Assembly (NCBI GenBank): GCA_037074705.1
Contig: CM073591.1
Location: 75,498,532-75,562,531, forward strand
Reading direction: 5' to 3'
DNA from: Zhengitettix transpicula
Lineage: Eukaryota; Arthropoda; Insecta; Orthoptera; Tetrigidae
DNA: 64,000 nt
Part shown: in pieces, positions 36,951 through 51,035 of the stretch
Layout of the letters: each line of letters begins with the position of its first letter
Position numbering within the stretch: position 1 is the first letter of the stretch
The notes under the pieces: model-generated
What the model was told of the DNA's origin: nothing
What the model saw: the letters and a program-made list of their open reading frames with translations, nothing else
The model's database searches: none
Position numbers and translations under genes: made by a program

Positions 36951-38539
36951 AAACCCGAAAAAATCACTTCTACTTCTGGCGTAACGAAAAGGCCTCACAT
37001 AATCAACAGCGCTCCTTTTTTTTATTAGGCGTATAGCGACATGTTTAGGTACCCATAATATGTAATGTTGGTATATATTACGATTGGTATATTAAACGAT
37101 CTGATTTATCTAATGGAAGACGTATGACCAGTTTGATGACCGAATCCGTATTTGGGAACATCCGGGAGGGCGCACCAACTACGAGGCGTTCTGATGAAAC
37201 ATCCAAGGACCAGATTCAAGAACATATCACGTTAGCCTAATTTTAAAAACCCTGTTTATCCAATTTTAGCAGCCAAATGCTGAATTGATGCATTCGAAGA
37301 TAGACTGGACCAGTTACGTTCCACTTAATTACGTGACTATACATTATGGGCTCGCGTGCTTCCCCGTTGAGAGCAATAATTGATAAACACTACGATATTG
37401 CAATTAGGTGATTGGCCTTCCCGACTTCATTATTTTAATGTACCAATATTTTCAAAAATAGTTTCAATAACTATTTTAATACTAAATCAGACGTAAGATT
37501 CTAGGTGACCGCTCCAGTTAACAAAAACTTTGTATTCAGGTTCTCAGATTTGCGTTTATAGAATTATTTTCTCAGTCACCAATACCACTCATGTTGCTAA
37601 TGATCTTTGAATCGCTAAGGCAAAAAATGTTTCCAACATGTGGAAGAATCTGTACACATAAATTTATTAAAAATAATATTTAAGTACAGGGAACTAAATC
37701 GTGTAATGAACAGCAGATATTCAGAAAATTATATACTAAAACACTTAACTAACACAAACTACATAGAAATAGTTCAACAAAAATTCTCTAAGATTATGAT
37801 GAAAGATGCAATAAAATACCTCTTAACTTGAGACTACGTTATGGCTGACAACAGAGTATTGATTTGAAAATGGCTTCCTCTGAAATGGTCATCTGTAGGT
37901 ATACAAACTATTTGGATCTAAAAAAACTCCACTTTTCTTTATATTTCAGTTTCTTTCACGGGAAGGGCATTCACGTGATATTCAGCTTATCCGTAGTACA
38001 AAAATTACCTAGTGAACTGAGAAAACGGCTGTTGACGATTCCACATGTCTTTTCGAAGTTAATGGTAACATTCCTTTCATACGTCAAAAACCGAAATGAC
38101 AAATGGGATTCTTATCACGACCATCGTTATCTATATCCAAGAGACTGGCGCCTAACGCTAAATGAGGCACTTAGATTTTTGAATCAGACATGATTAATGT
38201 AGCCTGCGAAGCATTGAGAATATTAAGGCAAAAATTAAGACGAAACTAACAGAAATTTAAAAATTAAATATTAAAGGAGAAATACTATAAATAAAAATAC
38301 ATGTAGGCCTAATGTCATATTATCATTTTATCGTTTTATGTTCCAATTTTCTATTTTACCGTACACAGAAGAAATCTATTTCAAAATAGCTTAGTAATAG
38401 TAATATTACTGTCTCCATAAAACTATGGTCGCTCCTTCTAATGCAGCCGAGTGATTTTTTTTGGTTTGATAAGAAAATTGATTATAAAGATCATCACCGC
38501 ACTCTTTCGACTTAAATTTTAAATATTTAAATCGTCAAG
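36951..38539. other. Non-coding AT-rich stretch
   Basis: Only chance frames (for example 37864-38193 plus), without family resemblance or splice support. Confidence 0.45.
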
Positions 38540-38775
38540 TAATTTTTGTAGTATAATCAGAAAGCAGACAAAAAAGACGATACCACACACGTTTCCGCAA
38601 TCCTTGTTGCTTTCGTCAGGTGTTTCAAGAAAAGGAACAATCGTAATAACGACGCACCGCACAAACCAGGTGACCAACGAACTCCTGACGAAAGCAACAA
38701 GGTTTGGACAGACATTGTGTCGTACTTATTTCGAATTTATTTTTGGCTACTTACTTTTGTAATTATTTTACTTTT
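38540..38775. mobile_element. MITE-like inverted-repeat element, copy B
   Basis: 'caatccttgttgctttcgtc' (38598-38617) is matched in inverted orientation by 'cctgacgaaagcaacaagg' (38684-38702). The outer arms are more diverged: 'cagacaaaaaagacgatacc' on the left, 'tttatttttggctacttac' on the right. About 60 bp lie between the inner arms, with no coding capacity. Confidence 0.75.
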
Positions 38776-41007
38776 AATAAAGACGTTTTACTTTTTAATT
38801 TAATATTTTTGTTGCCATGAAGAAGATCAATTCGGTATAAATATTTTTAAAGTTAAAGTTCATAAGGCAACTAGCTTTTCTCCCTCTACATATCTAATGT
38901 TGAATTATAACATTGATGAGCGTGAAAATAGAATAACAGGTTTCAAAATTAAATATGGGGGAATTTTCCAAAATTCCAAAATCAACATGCAACAGGAATA
39001 ATTTTTCAGATTTTTCCTATATTCAACACAAAACTCAATTTTATCTAATGTTTTCGAGTGCTTTATTCCAAAACACGCGGACGTATTTAAGGCTTGAATT
39101 GGGCTCAGTGTGTCTCTCGGAGTATTTGTGTGCTAATAACACTCCGGCATTACTTTCACCATTGTTACCAACACCGTTTCCCCGAGACTAAGGTAGCTGA
39201 ATTTATTACCGTTTGTTAGTTACAGTGCCACAGAAACTAACTTTTAGCGCAAAGACGTGATATTTTAATCAGAATCTATTGTAGTCTACCTCTCCGTTCA
39301 ATTCGTTTTATTCCTTGTTAGTTGTTAATGGACTCCATTTGTATTCTTTTCGACTCGCGCCCCGACAGGCACATTTAAAACTGGATGGTTCAAATTAATG
39401 AACTTGAGGGATGTTGTGACGTGAACAGAATTTTGTTCCGGAAACTCATGTTTTACAAATTCAAGTTTCCTTAATAGAAAACGTCGTTCTGGTAATTAGT
39501 CTAGTCATCTACGGTATGTAACGTAGCGTTAGAAAACATACGTTCCAATTACGGGAAACCTGATGACAAATCTGTACAGAGATACTTAAACAACGCTGGG
39601 ATAGTGAATAGCCGTATTTCATCGACTAAGGATAAGTACAATGTCTTGGGATTATAAGACTTGAAGACGGATTTTTATTAAGTGAGGAAGGAGGATTCCA
39701 ATAAAATAGTATTAACATAAGCTACCCAGTGCAAATGGGACAGCTTTATCTATTAATAAAAATTCCCTTCATACCATTTTCACTTATGGTTAGGATGCAT
39801 GAAATGGCAAAGTACAATGTAAACATTGTATTCATAAGTAGAGAGTAATGAAGTCACTGTGCCATTGTGGTGGACAACGCATTCTCCCGACTAATAATTT
39901 AAGTAGAGGAACATGTTTACGGAATAAATTGTTAATTCATAGCAGTTGTTGAATATTTCCCAAATATTTCTCCAAGGTATCTGACAAAATTGAAATAATT
40001 ATTTTTACTTTCCATGTTCTTTCTATTTGGCTTACCTCATGTCATATTAAATTATTGGCGATGGCTACCTTCTCTGTCTTTGGATTAATAACACTTTCTT
40101 TATTTTCTTTGAAACCATAATAGTTTTTATCTTTTTAGTAGATTACGAAAGTGTTCAACTAATTGACATAACAAGAAATTCAATAATTCGGAAGATTTTA
40201 AGCGGGCATTTCTTAAAATAAACTCTTTTCACGATTTTATTCTCAGTTCATCTTGTGAATGCTTTGTTCCGAATAAAGAAAACGATTCGGTACATTACGT
40301 CTTTAGCTTTGCAAGGAAATCGCTTGTTTTCCATTGTAAACAGGGTTCATTTCTAAAGCACGCGTCAGCATCGCTGACGTGTGGCGCAGATTGAGGGTGC
40401 GGCAGCGAGGGGTGGCAGCGTTGAATTAAGACATACACCACAATTTGCTAACGCGGAAAGGGGATATCACTTGCAAAAAAAACTGAAATCGGCCGTCAAT
40501 AAATCTGACGCGCCCTATAAAGATATACATGAATAGGAATAAAGCAAACCTTAATATTAATCGTCGGAATAGAAACAGTTCATGTTAGAAGCGCTGCAAA
40601 CAGTTTTATATTCGAAAATACATGTTTTAATGTTAAGAAGCTTTATAAGAATTACTAAAAAATTGTCACAAATGACAAGAAGTCATGCTGAAAAATAAAT
40701 TGAGTTTTCTCTCCTTAAAATTTATTATTTTACATTATAAGGTTTGTTTGGCCTGAGATCCTCCAACGTCGACACTCGCAGTATAAAATAATGAGCATAT
40801 TATGTCCCTATAAATGTGATTTATTGTATGAGTGGGGATTCAAGTGCCAGGACGAATATATGATGACATAAATATTGAATCTGGGACCATCAACGTGAAG
40901 TATGAGCGTAATTCGCAAGATTCGTGCCGGATAATGGTTCGAGGCCTACCATAAGGAAGTCGGGACCAAAGCTGTTACTAGATGATGAGCCCTCCTGGAG
41001 CTTCAAA
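38776..41007. other. Non-coding; palindromic CRE-like site at 40360-40382
   Basis: No gene. At 40360-40382 'acgcgtcagc' and 'gctgacgtgt' form a 10-bp inverted pair (one mismatch) around ATC. It contains two TGACG half-sites of the kind bound by bZIP factors. A GC-richer stretch follows to about 40510. Confidence 0.4.
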
Positions 41008-41339
41008 TTATTGACTGCTCTCAGCACGTGGGAGCCGTGCGACTAGAGAACTGGACAGGTTCATTACATCGGAGGTGAACTGGAGGGCACAGAGATCCGC
41101 ACTCTCTCTCCGTAAAAGATCCACGTCTGTGTTACCGCTCCAGATAGGAATCTCGTTGCCGGAGGTCATTGACGCTGTCATGGCCTTAGAGAACTTGCCT
41201 CTATACTTATTGGAAAACGAATCGATAATTGTAGAATGGTTTTCGAGATGTATGAGCCTGTTCCGGAAAATAGATTCATTTCCGAGCATCGGATGACTAA
41301 AGCACTCGTCGCCGTTGTTCGAGTACAAATTCTCGTAAG
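41008..41339 (-). other. Candidate exon or pseudogene fragment, product unknown
   Basis: A minus-strand frame of about 110 codons ends with a stop at 41008 in a GC-richer island. It has no ATG at its beginning. An AG at 41340-41341 could be an acceptor, but its pyrimidine tract is poor. The translation (for example 'DECFSHPMLGNESIFRNRL', 'STIIDSFSNKYRGKFSKAM') looks more protein-like than most chance frames here, but I do not recognise it. The plus strand is also open (41075-41296), which weakens the case. Confidence 0.25.
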
Positions 41340-41341
41340 CT

Positions 41342-44300
41342 GGTGTTACGAATCAATTATAGAAACATCTACAATTTGTGATTTAAATATGTTATGTTTA
41401 CGTCCAAGTTAGCAAATTACTTCATTCAAAGGTGGAAATTTTTTTTTATCAAAAGTTTTACATTCTACAGCTCGTTGAGGGCCTTGGCCCACCAGATTGA
41501 CTACCAGGCTGTCACCTTCCATGATATATTCTGGACTTTTTGGAGTGGTACGTGGTCATCGTAACGATTCTCCAAAACTATTACATCAGTTTTAAAATTT
41601 GTGATCTCTTACTTTGTACTTCATATTTACTTCAATTCAGGAAAATACCTGAAATTTTGTACTTAACTAGAAGAATTAAACTGTAGAATTAAATTTATTT
41701 GAAGAGACGATTCTTATTTCATAAACACTGTGAGTTAAAAATACAAATTCAAATAAAAGATTAATATGTCCAAATAATATCAGTTCCTGAAAATGTGCTT
41801 CTGTTTAGATTTATCCAGCAGCAGCTGTGTGAATTTTTGCTTATTTAAGACAATAAAACGTAGATATTATCTCGTTTTCTTTAAATCTGCAATCTTAATT
41901 GCTGAGTTATTCGTTCACGTTTACGTACAAAGTGTGACCTACGTTTGGGGGAAAAGAATAATTTGCAATTCAATGATAGAGACAAAAGTTTTGACATTCT
42001 CAGGCATACAGGCCATGAAATTAATTTGAATTAAAATATCAAGATGGCAAAATTTCTGTCTATCCTTCAATTGAAAATTCTAAAACCCTTGATCAATTTA
42101 CATTTGTACCATTAGGTCTAGCATATGGAGGAATTTCACACCAGATCTGGAGTCGACAGGGATAGCTCAATTGGTAGAGTTTGAAATTTTTACATACTTA
42201 TACTCACGATACCTTGATACCAAAAGTGGGGATATTTTATCAATAAGTTATCTTACTATTTACGTTATTTACGGACCCAGTAATACTTATGTTTCTCGTA
42301 AATGCGAAGCAAAAATCGTAAGAACGAGTTATTATTATTATTTTAAATAAACTTTTATAATAGTAATATATTAAGACTTAAGCTTTACTGAATATGTTGC
42401 ACGTGGAAGCCATTCGTAAAGTTTAGCAGAACAAATAAAATCGCTCCGAGACAAAACTGTAACCAGAATAAATAGTTAAAAAAAGATTTCATAAATGTTG
42501 TATGGTATTTATATCATCACTTCTTTTGTCTGTATTTGACCATTTTTCTTACTATTAAATAGTAAAAAAAATTAATCTATCGTTTCTCCCTTGCTTTTCG
42601 AAAGACAATTCCATTAAAATATATATACGACTCCCTCAGTCAAAATAATGTTTCTTGTTTACTTTTAAAACGGCAGTTAATTCAAAGTAGTATGAGAGCA
42701 GAATTTTAATGTGCCAAATTTGTTAAATCTCTTATTTTCATTATTGGTAACTTAGCCAAAATAGTTACAATGATATTTTTCAATTAGAACTGGATCGCCA
42801 TGGAGTTGATACATGTAATACATTTCTGCGGTTATTTAATGGAATGAGTACGAACACTGATGTTATTTAACTTACGGTTTTTGAAATTCAGTTGCAATGG
42901 ATGGATGAGGTTACATAACGAATGACTGAGTGAGTCTCAGCGCAACGAAACCGTTACCAGCCTCTTTTGCCCTTCGACAAGCAAGTGATGGGATTAAAGT
43001 GCCGCCACTAGACAGTGATGAATGAATGAAAAATGGAACAAGGAATACCTCAGCCAACTCCATAACTACAAATATAAATCAATGGGACTCCTGTTATTCC
43101 ATTTGGAAATGTGAATAGTTTTACTACCCGCGGTTGACGTATATGAAAAGGCTACGTTGTGCACTCGGCGACAAACGCTTACAAATGAAAAATATGTTTG
43201 AGCGTTTGAGTTATGGACAGAGATACACAACCGCGACTGTTTCAGGACTTGGCTTCGCCGTGGCACAGAAACATGTTCGCAGCGGGATTACGTCGTTATG
43301 TGCATTCCGTATGAGTCCCGGAGACGAGAGGTTGGTCGATGAGCACACGCTACCGGCAACTCATTACTGATTCTTTCCAGGATGCGATGTTCTTGTCAAG
43401 TAACGGCAATCAACTCAACTGTTACATCACGGAGTCAAACTTAAACAGATACTTGCTGCTCACCGTCTTGTGAATGAAGGTCGCCGGTTTATAGTTAAGC
43501 GGTATGAGGAATGGAATGTAGCTCATTTGCATTTCACTTATTCCAATTTCACCACTATGCACAGGACCGCCAAATAGTTTAAATAATTACAAGCTCAGAT
43601 AATTTGAAATACGTTACACAGAAATGCGAATTCATGGTCGTTACATTTCCATAGGAATACAATCTTCAATGCGATATTTAAACGCGGTCAATGAATGCAT
43701 ACTTTCCGGGAAGTTTGTCAAAAAAATTATTGTCTTTAGTTCAATTTACAATCAACTCTCAGTGTATACAGAGTAATAAGTAAATGATATGACGGCTGTA
43801 TGAGACAAGTAGATTGTCGTCTATTGGCAGGTCTCGAGGATTTATTCACTTATGTCTTCCGACAATAATCTATTCAGTCTTCTCACTGCAGACTGATGGG
43901 GAGTAAAGATCGGCGATAAGTTCGTTAGCGAGGCTTAGTGTGCGTTTTTTGCCTTTATTAGCATAACTATTGATGACTGCTATGATTAATGGGATTTTAA
44001 GGTCGTATTGGAAAGCATGAAGATGATATTGTAAGAGCACCACAGTTGTAACAAAATGTAGATTCTCAATAAATTATGAAAATACGTTGTTGTATTTAAT
44101 ATAGATTAAAAACTAATTTCAGGTTAATTAATAGATAAATGCACGCAGTTAATCAAGATATCCAATTCTGAATATTTATTGGGTTTCCTTGGATTTGGTG
44201 GTGTTGGTATCTTTAAATTGTTAAAGAAAGTTGTTCTGCTGCAAATTTTGTGTTAATTAATTCTGATTTCTTAAACGAATACATTCTCTTATATGTATTA

Positions 44301-45419
44301 TTTGTCAGAAACAACACATCGCTATAAACAAACGGTAGACATTTATAAACAATTGGCGTAAAATTCATTAGAAGATATTTTGCTCCTGGTATATGAAAAT
44401 ATTAATATTCGTTATTATAATCTTCCAATAGTTTACTTCATAGTAAACCTAAAACTGCATTATTTTTACAGATCTGATAATAATGCAAAAAGGAGAACGT
44501 TTCTTTACTAAAGACAATCTGTGCGCACGAATCGTTGTTGTGTTATTAACTGCGTGAAGTATTACTAATATTCCTCAATAGAATGTTATCAATCCACAGA
44601 CAATGCAGTTATCCGTAGCTAACAGTTGAAGCGTGTTTTGACTTTTCTCTAAACATCCATTCTCGACTTGAAATTCGGCAAAGAATATATAGCCAATGGT
44701 GTACGTCGGGAAACTAGAAATACCAAAGTGAAAATTAATTAAAATCTGTTCACTTCTTTTTGAGATTAAATCAAAGATATTTAGAACTGTAGTCGACATA
44801 CCATGGCATATTCAAACATACATTGAGACCTGTGTATAAAGTTTTCTCATGAACTTTTACCAAAATTAAGTAACAAGCATCACACAAGATTGGAATATCA
44901 TACACCTACTATAGCAGGATTCACGAACGATGGTGGGTGACAGATTGAGTGAGAGGAGGGGAGGGGAAGGGAGGTCTTACTCTATGCGCTTAATACGAGT
45001 CAGTCTAAAGATATCCGTATTTTCGTCAAAGATTATTACCTGTTTCCAATTTCACCTACATGTCTGCGCAAAAGCTAATTGGTTCTGAAAGATGCGACAA
45101 GTCAGATGAATGATCGGGAGTCAACAACTTGTTACGCTTCTTCGTCCACAATGAGGGAAAGTATTTAGAAAAATAGGAAACGAAGAAGTAAATATTCTAT
45201 AAATATACTGTCTACTCGAAGAAGTGTTGCTGAGTGATCAATCCCTTGACACAGTTCAATGAATTATATTACAGCGTAAAAGATCACTATCTGGCGGCGC
45301 AGATGATCGTTAAGCAGCGAGCAGGTACAGTAGCGCCGCTAATTGATAGTCTTGCATCACTTTTGCATTACCCAAGCATCAAGCAGATCTCCTAACGATT
45401 CTTCGTGCTTGTCGAGCAA
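41342..45419. other. Non-coding; scattered repeat fragments
   Basis: Includes a lone tRNA box A-like piece at about 42155-42180 ('gatagctcaattggtagagt', no box B), a MITE end at 42455-42555 and a GC-richer patch at 43060-43400 with no recognisable product. Confidence 0.45.
42455..42555. mobile_element. MITE-family right end, solo
   Basis: 'gttgtatggtatttatatca' and 'tcacttcttttgtctgtatt' match the right terminus of the element at 53904-54172 almost base for base, followed by the same 'ttcttactatta' edge. No matching left arm is present, so this is a truncated copy. Confidence 0.65.
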
Positions 45420-45489
45420 TATATAAGGGGGGCGAAGGTTGAACGCGTCGTGGCAGATCCTATTTCACGGGGACTCAGCTGAATTCGGC
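45420..45489 (+). promoter_or_regulatory. Possible TATA promoter upstream of a GC-richer segment
   Basis: TATATAAG at 45420-45427 is followed by a G-rich stretch and a GC-richer segment reaching about 45660. An ATG at 45495 opens a 109-codon frame of unknown, non-conserved-looking character, and a possible GTGAGA donor lies near 45490. Only the TATA-like sequence and the composition change support it; no clear initiator sits at the expected distance. Confidence 0.2.
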
Positions 45490-48400
45490 GTGAGATGTTC
45501 TCGCAATCCGCCCAAGGCTGCTTGGAGATCGGGGTTCACGGATATCCGAGTGGTCACGACATTCCAGCTCAACACGAAACGCGCCCCAGGGAAACAGCCC
45601 AGCAAATTTGGCGATTAGTCAACGCCGAAACTTCTTACAATCGGGAAAGTTCAGGAAATTCATTACGCAAAAATGGGGGGGGGATGGAGGATTACTGTAA
45701 TGGTCGTAAAAGAAGAAAGGGTGGGACAAATCACGAAGTTATATTAACTAGAGCCCATTTAGAGAATGATTATCGATACAATAAAAGCCATTTCATTGGG
45801 CTGGCAATTCAATCGACGCATTGAAAGTAAACGAGTGTAGTTCTATAAAGAAGATACCAGACAACCCAAACAATTCCACTAAAATTTGATATATGGGTAA
45901 TTATTGTAGGATTAAATAAATTTATTAGAAAAGCTATGTAACGCAAACCGTTTTTATCTTCATTATAATGGGAAGTATTAATTAGTTTTTAGGAGTCATC
46001 TGAACAGAATTAATGTGCACTTACAGGATATAATGTAATAATCTTTAAATCCAAGCGAAACAGTCAAATATATATAGCCAAAATAGTGTTGAATAGTAGC
46101 TAGGTCAGTTCGACAACGATTCGGGTCATTATTTTATATTTATAATTAATTTTAAAATTATTTATAGGCAAAATCGTTAACATTTTCCCGAACTGAAAAA
46201 AGCACTGTGAAGAAACATTACACACGGCCCTCTGTCTACTTAAACAGAAATAAGAATGCAAAATTGAATTAGTATGTAACAATCAGAAATTGAGAGAGCA
46301 GAGTCTATTCAATAAATGTTTATATATGTGGGAATATTCATTAATGAATCATTCAGGAGACGAATTGTTGATAAATTAATACTCAACTATTCCAAATTTT
46401 GGGGTCCTAAATTGTGCACCTGTGTCCATTTTCCATTTTTTTCAAAATATATATCTTAATATCCACGATAAAATAAATCTTCATTCCAAATGTAATTAAA
46501 TTTGGTTCAGCCGTTCTCCCACATACCGTAAATTATATCAAAACAATAAAATTCGGTAATACTGTCCTTCACTTATCGTTCTTGTTTTCGTTCACCGCAT
46601 ACATTTTTATACAAATGTGTTAAAGCATTCTCAAAGTTACGGTCGGCAAAACTGATTCAACTTTTATTTTCAACGCCAAACAGCTGATTTACGAATGATC
46701 CACTTTTGATATACAGTTCAACCAATGCGGTGATACTTTTCTTCTGAATTCTTAAAGTTTTTCAATTAACCGGTGTGTATATTCCATAGTCGAATAGATC
46801 TAAATTATCTCTCGATTAAATAAATTTCTCTGATAGAAATCGCCGATAATGTGTTAGCGTTATATTGTCTTAAACAGACAGTTGGTTATATCTCTTCTTC
46901 GATAATTGAGTAATACGATATTGAAATACTGATTCTAGCGTATATACGTATATTATCACGAAACGATAAATTTTTATTTTTTAAGAAAACCACCACTTGA
47001 GAACAAATTTCATCCAGAAACACTCAAAAGTGAACAGGGATCACATATCAATTTATGGAAAACTGTGACGACGCAACCGAATACTGAAGAGAATTAGATA
47101 GTGTGAGTAATGTTGTTGGAATGAGACGTAAAATTATTGCATTTGAATGCATCAAATTTTTTTCAGTGCTTTTAAATTCTGAACATCAGGCGTCAACTAA
47201 TTATTTTATCTGGAGAAGTTTTAAGGTTAAAAGTATTATATTTAGTGTTTTCTGGGAACACTCTGGTGATCAAAATAAGTGTCACGTTATTGCATTTTTC
47301 CGGCTTAATTTAACATTGAATCTAATTGTTGGTTTAAGAGTCAGGACCAGTCGCAGCTCCCTGAACGGAAGTCCCGTTACGGCGTTGGTATGCTAATCTC
47401 CACCTGCAAATCAGTCGTGACTAAGACGCGCTTCACCGCAGTTCCGACGTTTAAATCGCCTTTTGGGTGGGCGTGGTTGGTTGTGGATTAATTGGCGTGG
47501 AGTGAAACGAGGCCAAGTAGCCTAGCCAAGATTGGTGTTCGGCCGCCGAAGAGTTGTCCCGAGGTCACCTCGTGGGCGACCAGCACTGCCTTGGAGCTGC
47601 AACATCCTCAACATATCACCACTTGCCTTTCTTACATTCTCGTATCTTCGATCAAAAGCCGGGGACCGGTTTTACCATTGTCTGGAGGTCTACGGAGACA
47701 CTGCACCAAGTGTTTTTCTCTGAAAATGTTGAGTCTTCGCAATGAATGACTTTGTTTCAACCCCCGTGGGGTTATCGGAATCTTGAAATATTTACCCGAA
47801 AACTGGAGAATTAATATAATCAATTTGGTTAACTAATATAAACATTAGATTTTTAAATAACCTGTTGGACGAAAAAGGGAAATAAATTATTTGAAATGTG
47901 ACTGAGAGTTGATTGGCCGCTTTAATATTGCTGATTGTCACTTAAATTTTATTATATTTAGTGTTTTCTGGGAACACACTGGTGATATATATAACATTTG
48001 TCAAAGCTTCTATTAATCTAACTCAAATAGAAAACTATTAATACTGCTTTTAATTAATGACCTGTAATGTGATTACAGAGAAATGGACATTAAATCTATT
48101 TTCCAATAACGTTTCATTGATGTATTTGACACTGTTTTATTAATAGTTGCGTATTTATTCGCGTGACATATAATTTTAAAACCCTCTGTGTGCTCCATAA
48201 ATATAAATAAGTGAAATAAATTTTCATTCCACAGGGAAATATCGTCGCATTTCCGAATGTCTATGAATAGCTTATTGTCTTAAATAGTATCAAATTTGAG
48301 TATCGCTTGCTATTAATGACCAAAATATTTCAAGACAATCTAATTAATTCGAATGTTTGAAATGAACAGAGTGTATTAATGTCGTTGTCGCTATTATCTC

Positions 48401-50920
48401 AATTGTTTCCCTTTAATTTGTGTTACAGCTGCACAATTATAAATGTGGAGAAACAACGATAAAATCATTTGAAGTGATCTGAAAATGAAATGTTCTAAAA
48501 GCAACGAAAGTTCAATTTTTCCTTTCTTTTTGCGAATTGAAGAAAACTTCCAACACTCTTTAATAATAATGCATAAGTAATAAATGATACCTATGACTGA
48601 AGATGATCCGGAAATGCTTATAAAAAATACTATCATCTTAATGTGACAATGTGAACAGATTGCCTCAAGTCAATGTTAAAGAACATCTCTGCTATAAAAT
48701 AAGACCACATTCAAAGAAGAATAATGTACATTCTTTATATAAGAAGTCTTTGTTTTGATTTCAAGTCACTCTATTAATTAGGAATGATTTTAAAACTTAT
48801 TTGTATGACAATGATCAAACTTTCAGGACATGCTATTAGATTTTTTCATTATTATTCTCTAAAGTAATAATTTAAATTTATGTGATGAGGTGAATAACAA
48901 CTATCAGACGGTATTCTGGCCAATTTTCTTGTGCCCAAATTATGACAAATTAAATGTGAACTTTTCTCATTATTATTATTGAGTGAGAGAGAAGCGAGCA
49001 GTCAGACCGGTCTGGCATCACGGGAACGGAACCATCTAGCGTTAATGAGTTTTTAGATTTCAGCACACTAATTAATAATCCATAATTGTTTCTGTGACGA
49101 AAATGTGAATTGAATGCTTGAGGGAATAATTTATATTTATCCTGTTACCGTTACGGAATTTTTAACATATACTTATTTTGTGTGGAAATTATTTTTGTTT
49201 ATATCGACGAATGGTGAAATTGTGCTCTGTTCACGTGCTTCAGTGAGCAAAGGAAGGTAATGATCCAAACCGAACGACCTGGCATGATTTGAATGCAGAT
49301 CATCTTTCTATCTTAGAATCTAAAATTTTAAAGTACAAAAATCGGCCATTAACATATGTGATTTTTTTACGATGTCCTGGGATTAGTGGTCAATTTGTTT
49401 CACCATTATCCTGTCATGGTACGTTGAGCGTCTTGAATAATTTGGCGTCGATTTGTCTCACGTACGTTCCCCTCAAATCCAGTTGACCTTGCATTTTACT
49501 TGGGTAGTTTAGGTATGGACTTGTTTTCTTTCTCCGTAGAATCCCTTCTTCGAATCTGCCACTAGTACGCTTTTGCCCTTGAAACAGGTTCTTCCAAAGT
49601 CAATGTACACGATCTCTTATGTAAATTGATGGACCACTTAGATCGTAAAATTATAATCGAGTTTAAATTCGCGTGATGCGCATCCTCATACATACATTGC
49701 ACATGAAGAAGCGGCCATTAGTTCTGCTCGTAGATAATTATTGATTTTCTAGGTGCTATTATTATTTATTTATGTAAACATATTTTTTTTTGTATTTCTG
49801 GGAATAATTAAAAACAAGAAATATTTCGAAAAGTACTAGTACGTTTGTGATTTCGTCGCATTGTTTCGAAAAGTGTTAAAGATGTGAAAATATTTGGTCT
49901 TATTTGAAGTAATCTGTGGATTATTACATCGTTAACTCTAATTTTCATGTTAGAAATCGTGCTAAAAACTGCTCATGTACTCACAGTTTCACAGAATTGC
50001 AATTTGGGTTTTCACATACCTGCAAAAATAAAAAATTCTATTATTAAACTTATTCATTTGTAATTAAAATATAAAAATAGTAATATTCAAGTGATTGTTA
50101 TCTGTCGAAAAATATTTTCACGTAAACAGGAAACGAAATTAGGAAATATTACATATCACTATCTATTACTAAACACATTGCAATGCTCCTCTGCGTAAGG
50201 CAAGTTACATTAATTTTATACATTAACAGTGTAAATGAAATTATAAAAGAATTCCTGATAAATTAAATATTATAATCAGTGTTCGCTTAAAGTAGACCTA
50301 AATTAGTTTAGTTTTATAATTACGATATAACATTTTCTGGAGTATTTTACTTTACTACAATTTGATGCCTTATCACAATAGATTCATCTATTAACAGGAG
50401 ACATAAAAATTGATTGGTAAATTTTATTTATAATATGAATGCAGTGACATAATATGGAGCTGCAGTTTTACAAATTGTAATGATTTATGGCTTAAATTTG
50501 GGAGAATATAATTATCAAAGTAGGATCATTGTCATTAAAGACAAGTCGTTATTCAGAGTCTCTTAAGTATTATAATAAAATTATTTAACTAGGATTAAAA
50601 CGAGACTATGAATGAATGTTTTTTAAATTACAATACGATTGGTATTATGCCATTTAAAATAAATAATCGGTCGATTGTCTTAATGTGAAATTTAAAAAGG
50701 ACAATTTAATATGCATTCTACGAATATAAACAGCATTAGCACAACAATTCCCTAAGATTAACTGGAATTCAATAACAATGTAACGGTAAGAAATTTAATT
50801 ACAGTTTTCAACGAATAGACGAAATAAATATAATATAGAGACATATGAAACTATCACAAATTTAATAACACGCAACTAGTTAAATTTAATATTTTATTAA
50901 AGGATCATAATGCAACAATC
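45490..50920. other. Non-coding; GC-richer island at about 47330-47770 and a short repeat pair
   Basis: The island at 47330-47770 has three overlapping plus frames and one minus frame with no recognisable product. 47234-47270 and 47950-47986 are near-identical 37-bp direct repeats ('tttagtgttttctgggaaca' core, one mismatch), probably fragments of a dispersed element. A G run of nine bases lies near 45675. The remainder is AT-rich. Confidence 0.45.
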
Positions 50921-51035
50921 TCCACCGAACCGGGAACCGAACCCGGGACTCACTGGTTGTTACGCGGGTACTATTATCATCTGAGATATCCGAATCGACT
51001 TCCCGCCAGGTACGAGTCTGCTCTATCTATTGTAT
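50921..51035 (-). repeat. tRNA-derived SINE head
   Basis: On the minus strand a box A-like 'ggatatctcagatgataat' lies near 50974-50992 and a box B-like 'gggttcggttcccgg' at 50931-50945, at normal polymerase III spacing. The 5' side begins near 'gcgggaagtcg'. It does not fold as a functional tRNA and belongs to a different family from the SINE at 24478. Confidence 0.7.

Noticed and set aside
42155..42180. tRNA box A-like fragment as an independent RNA gene.
   Set aside because: No box B or pairing stems follow; most likely an eroded SINE head.
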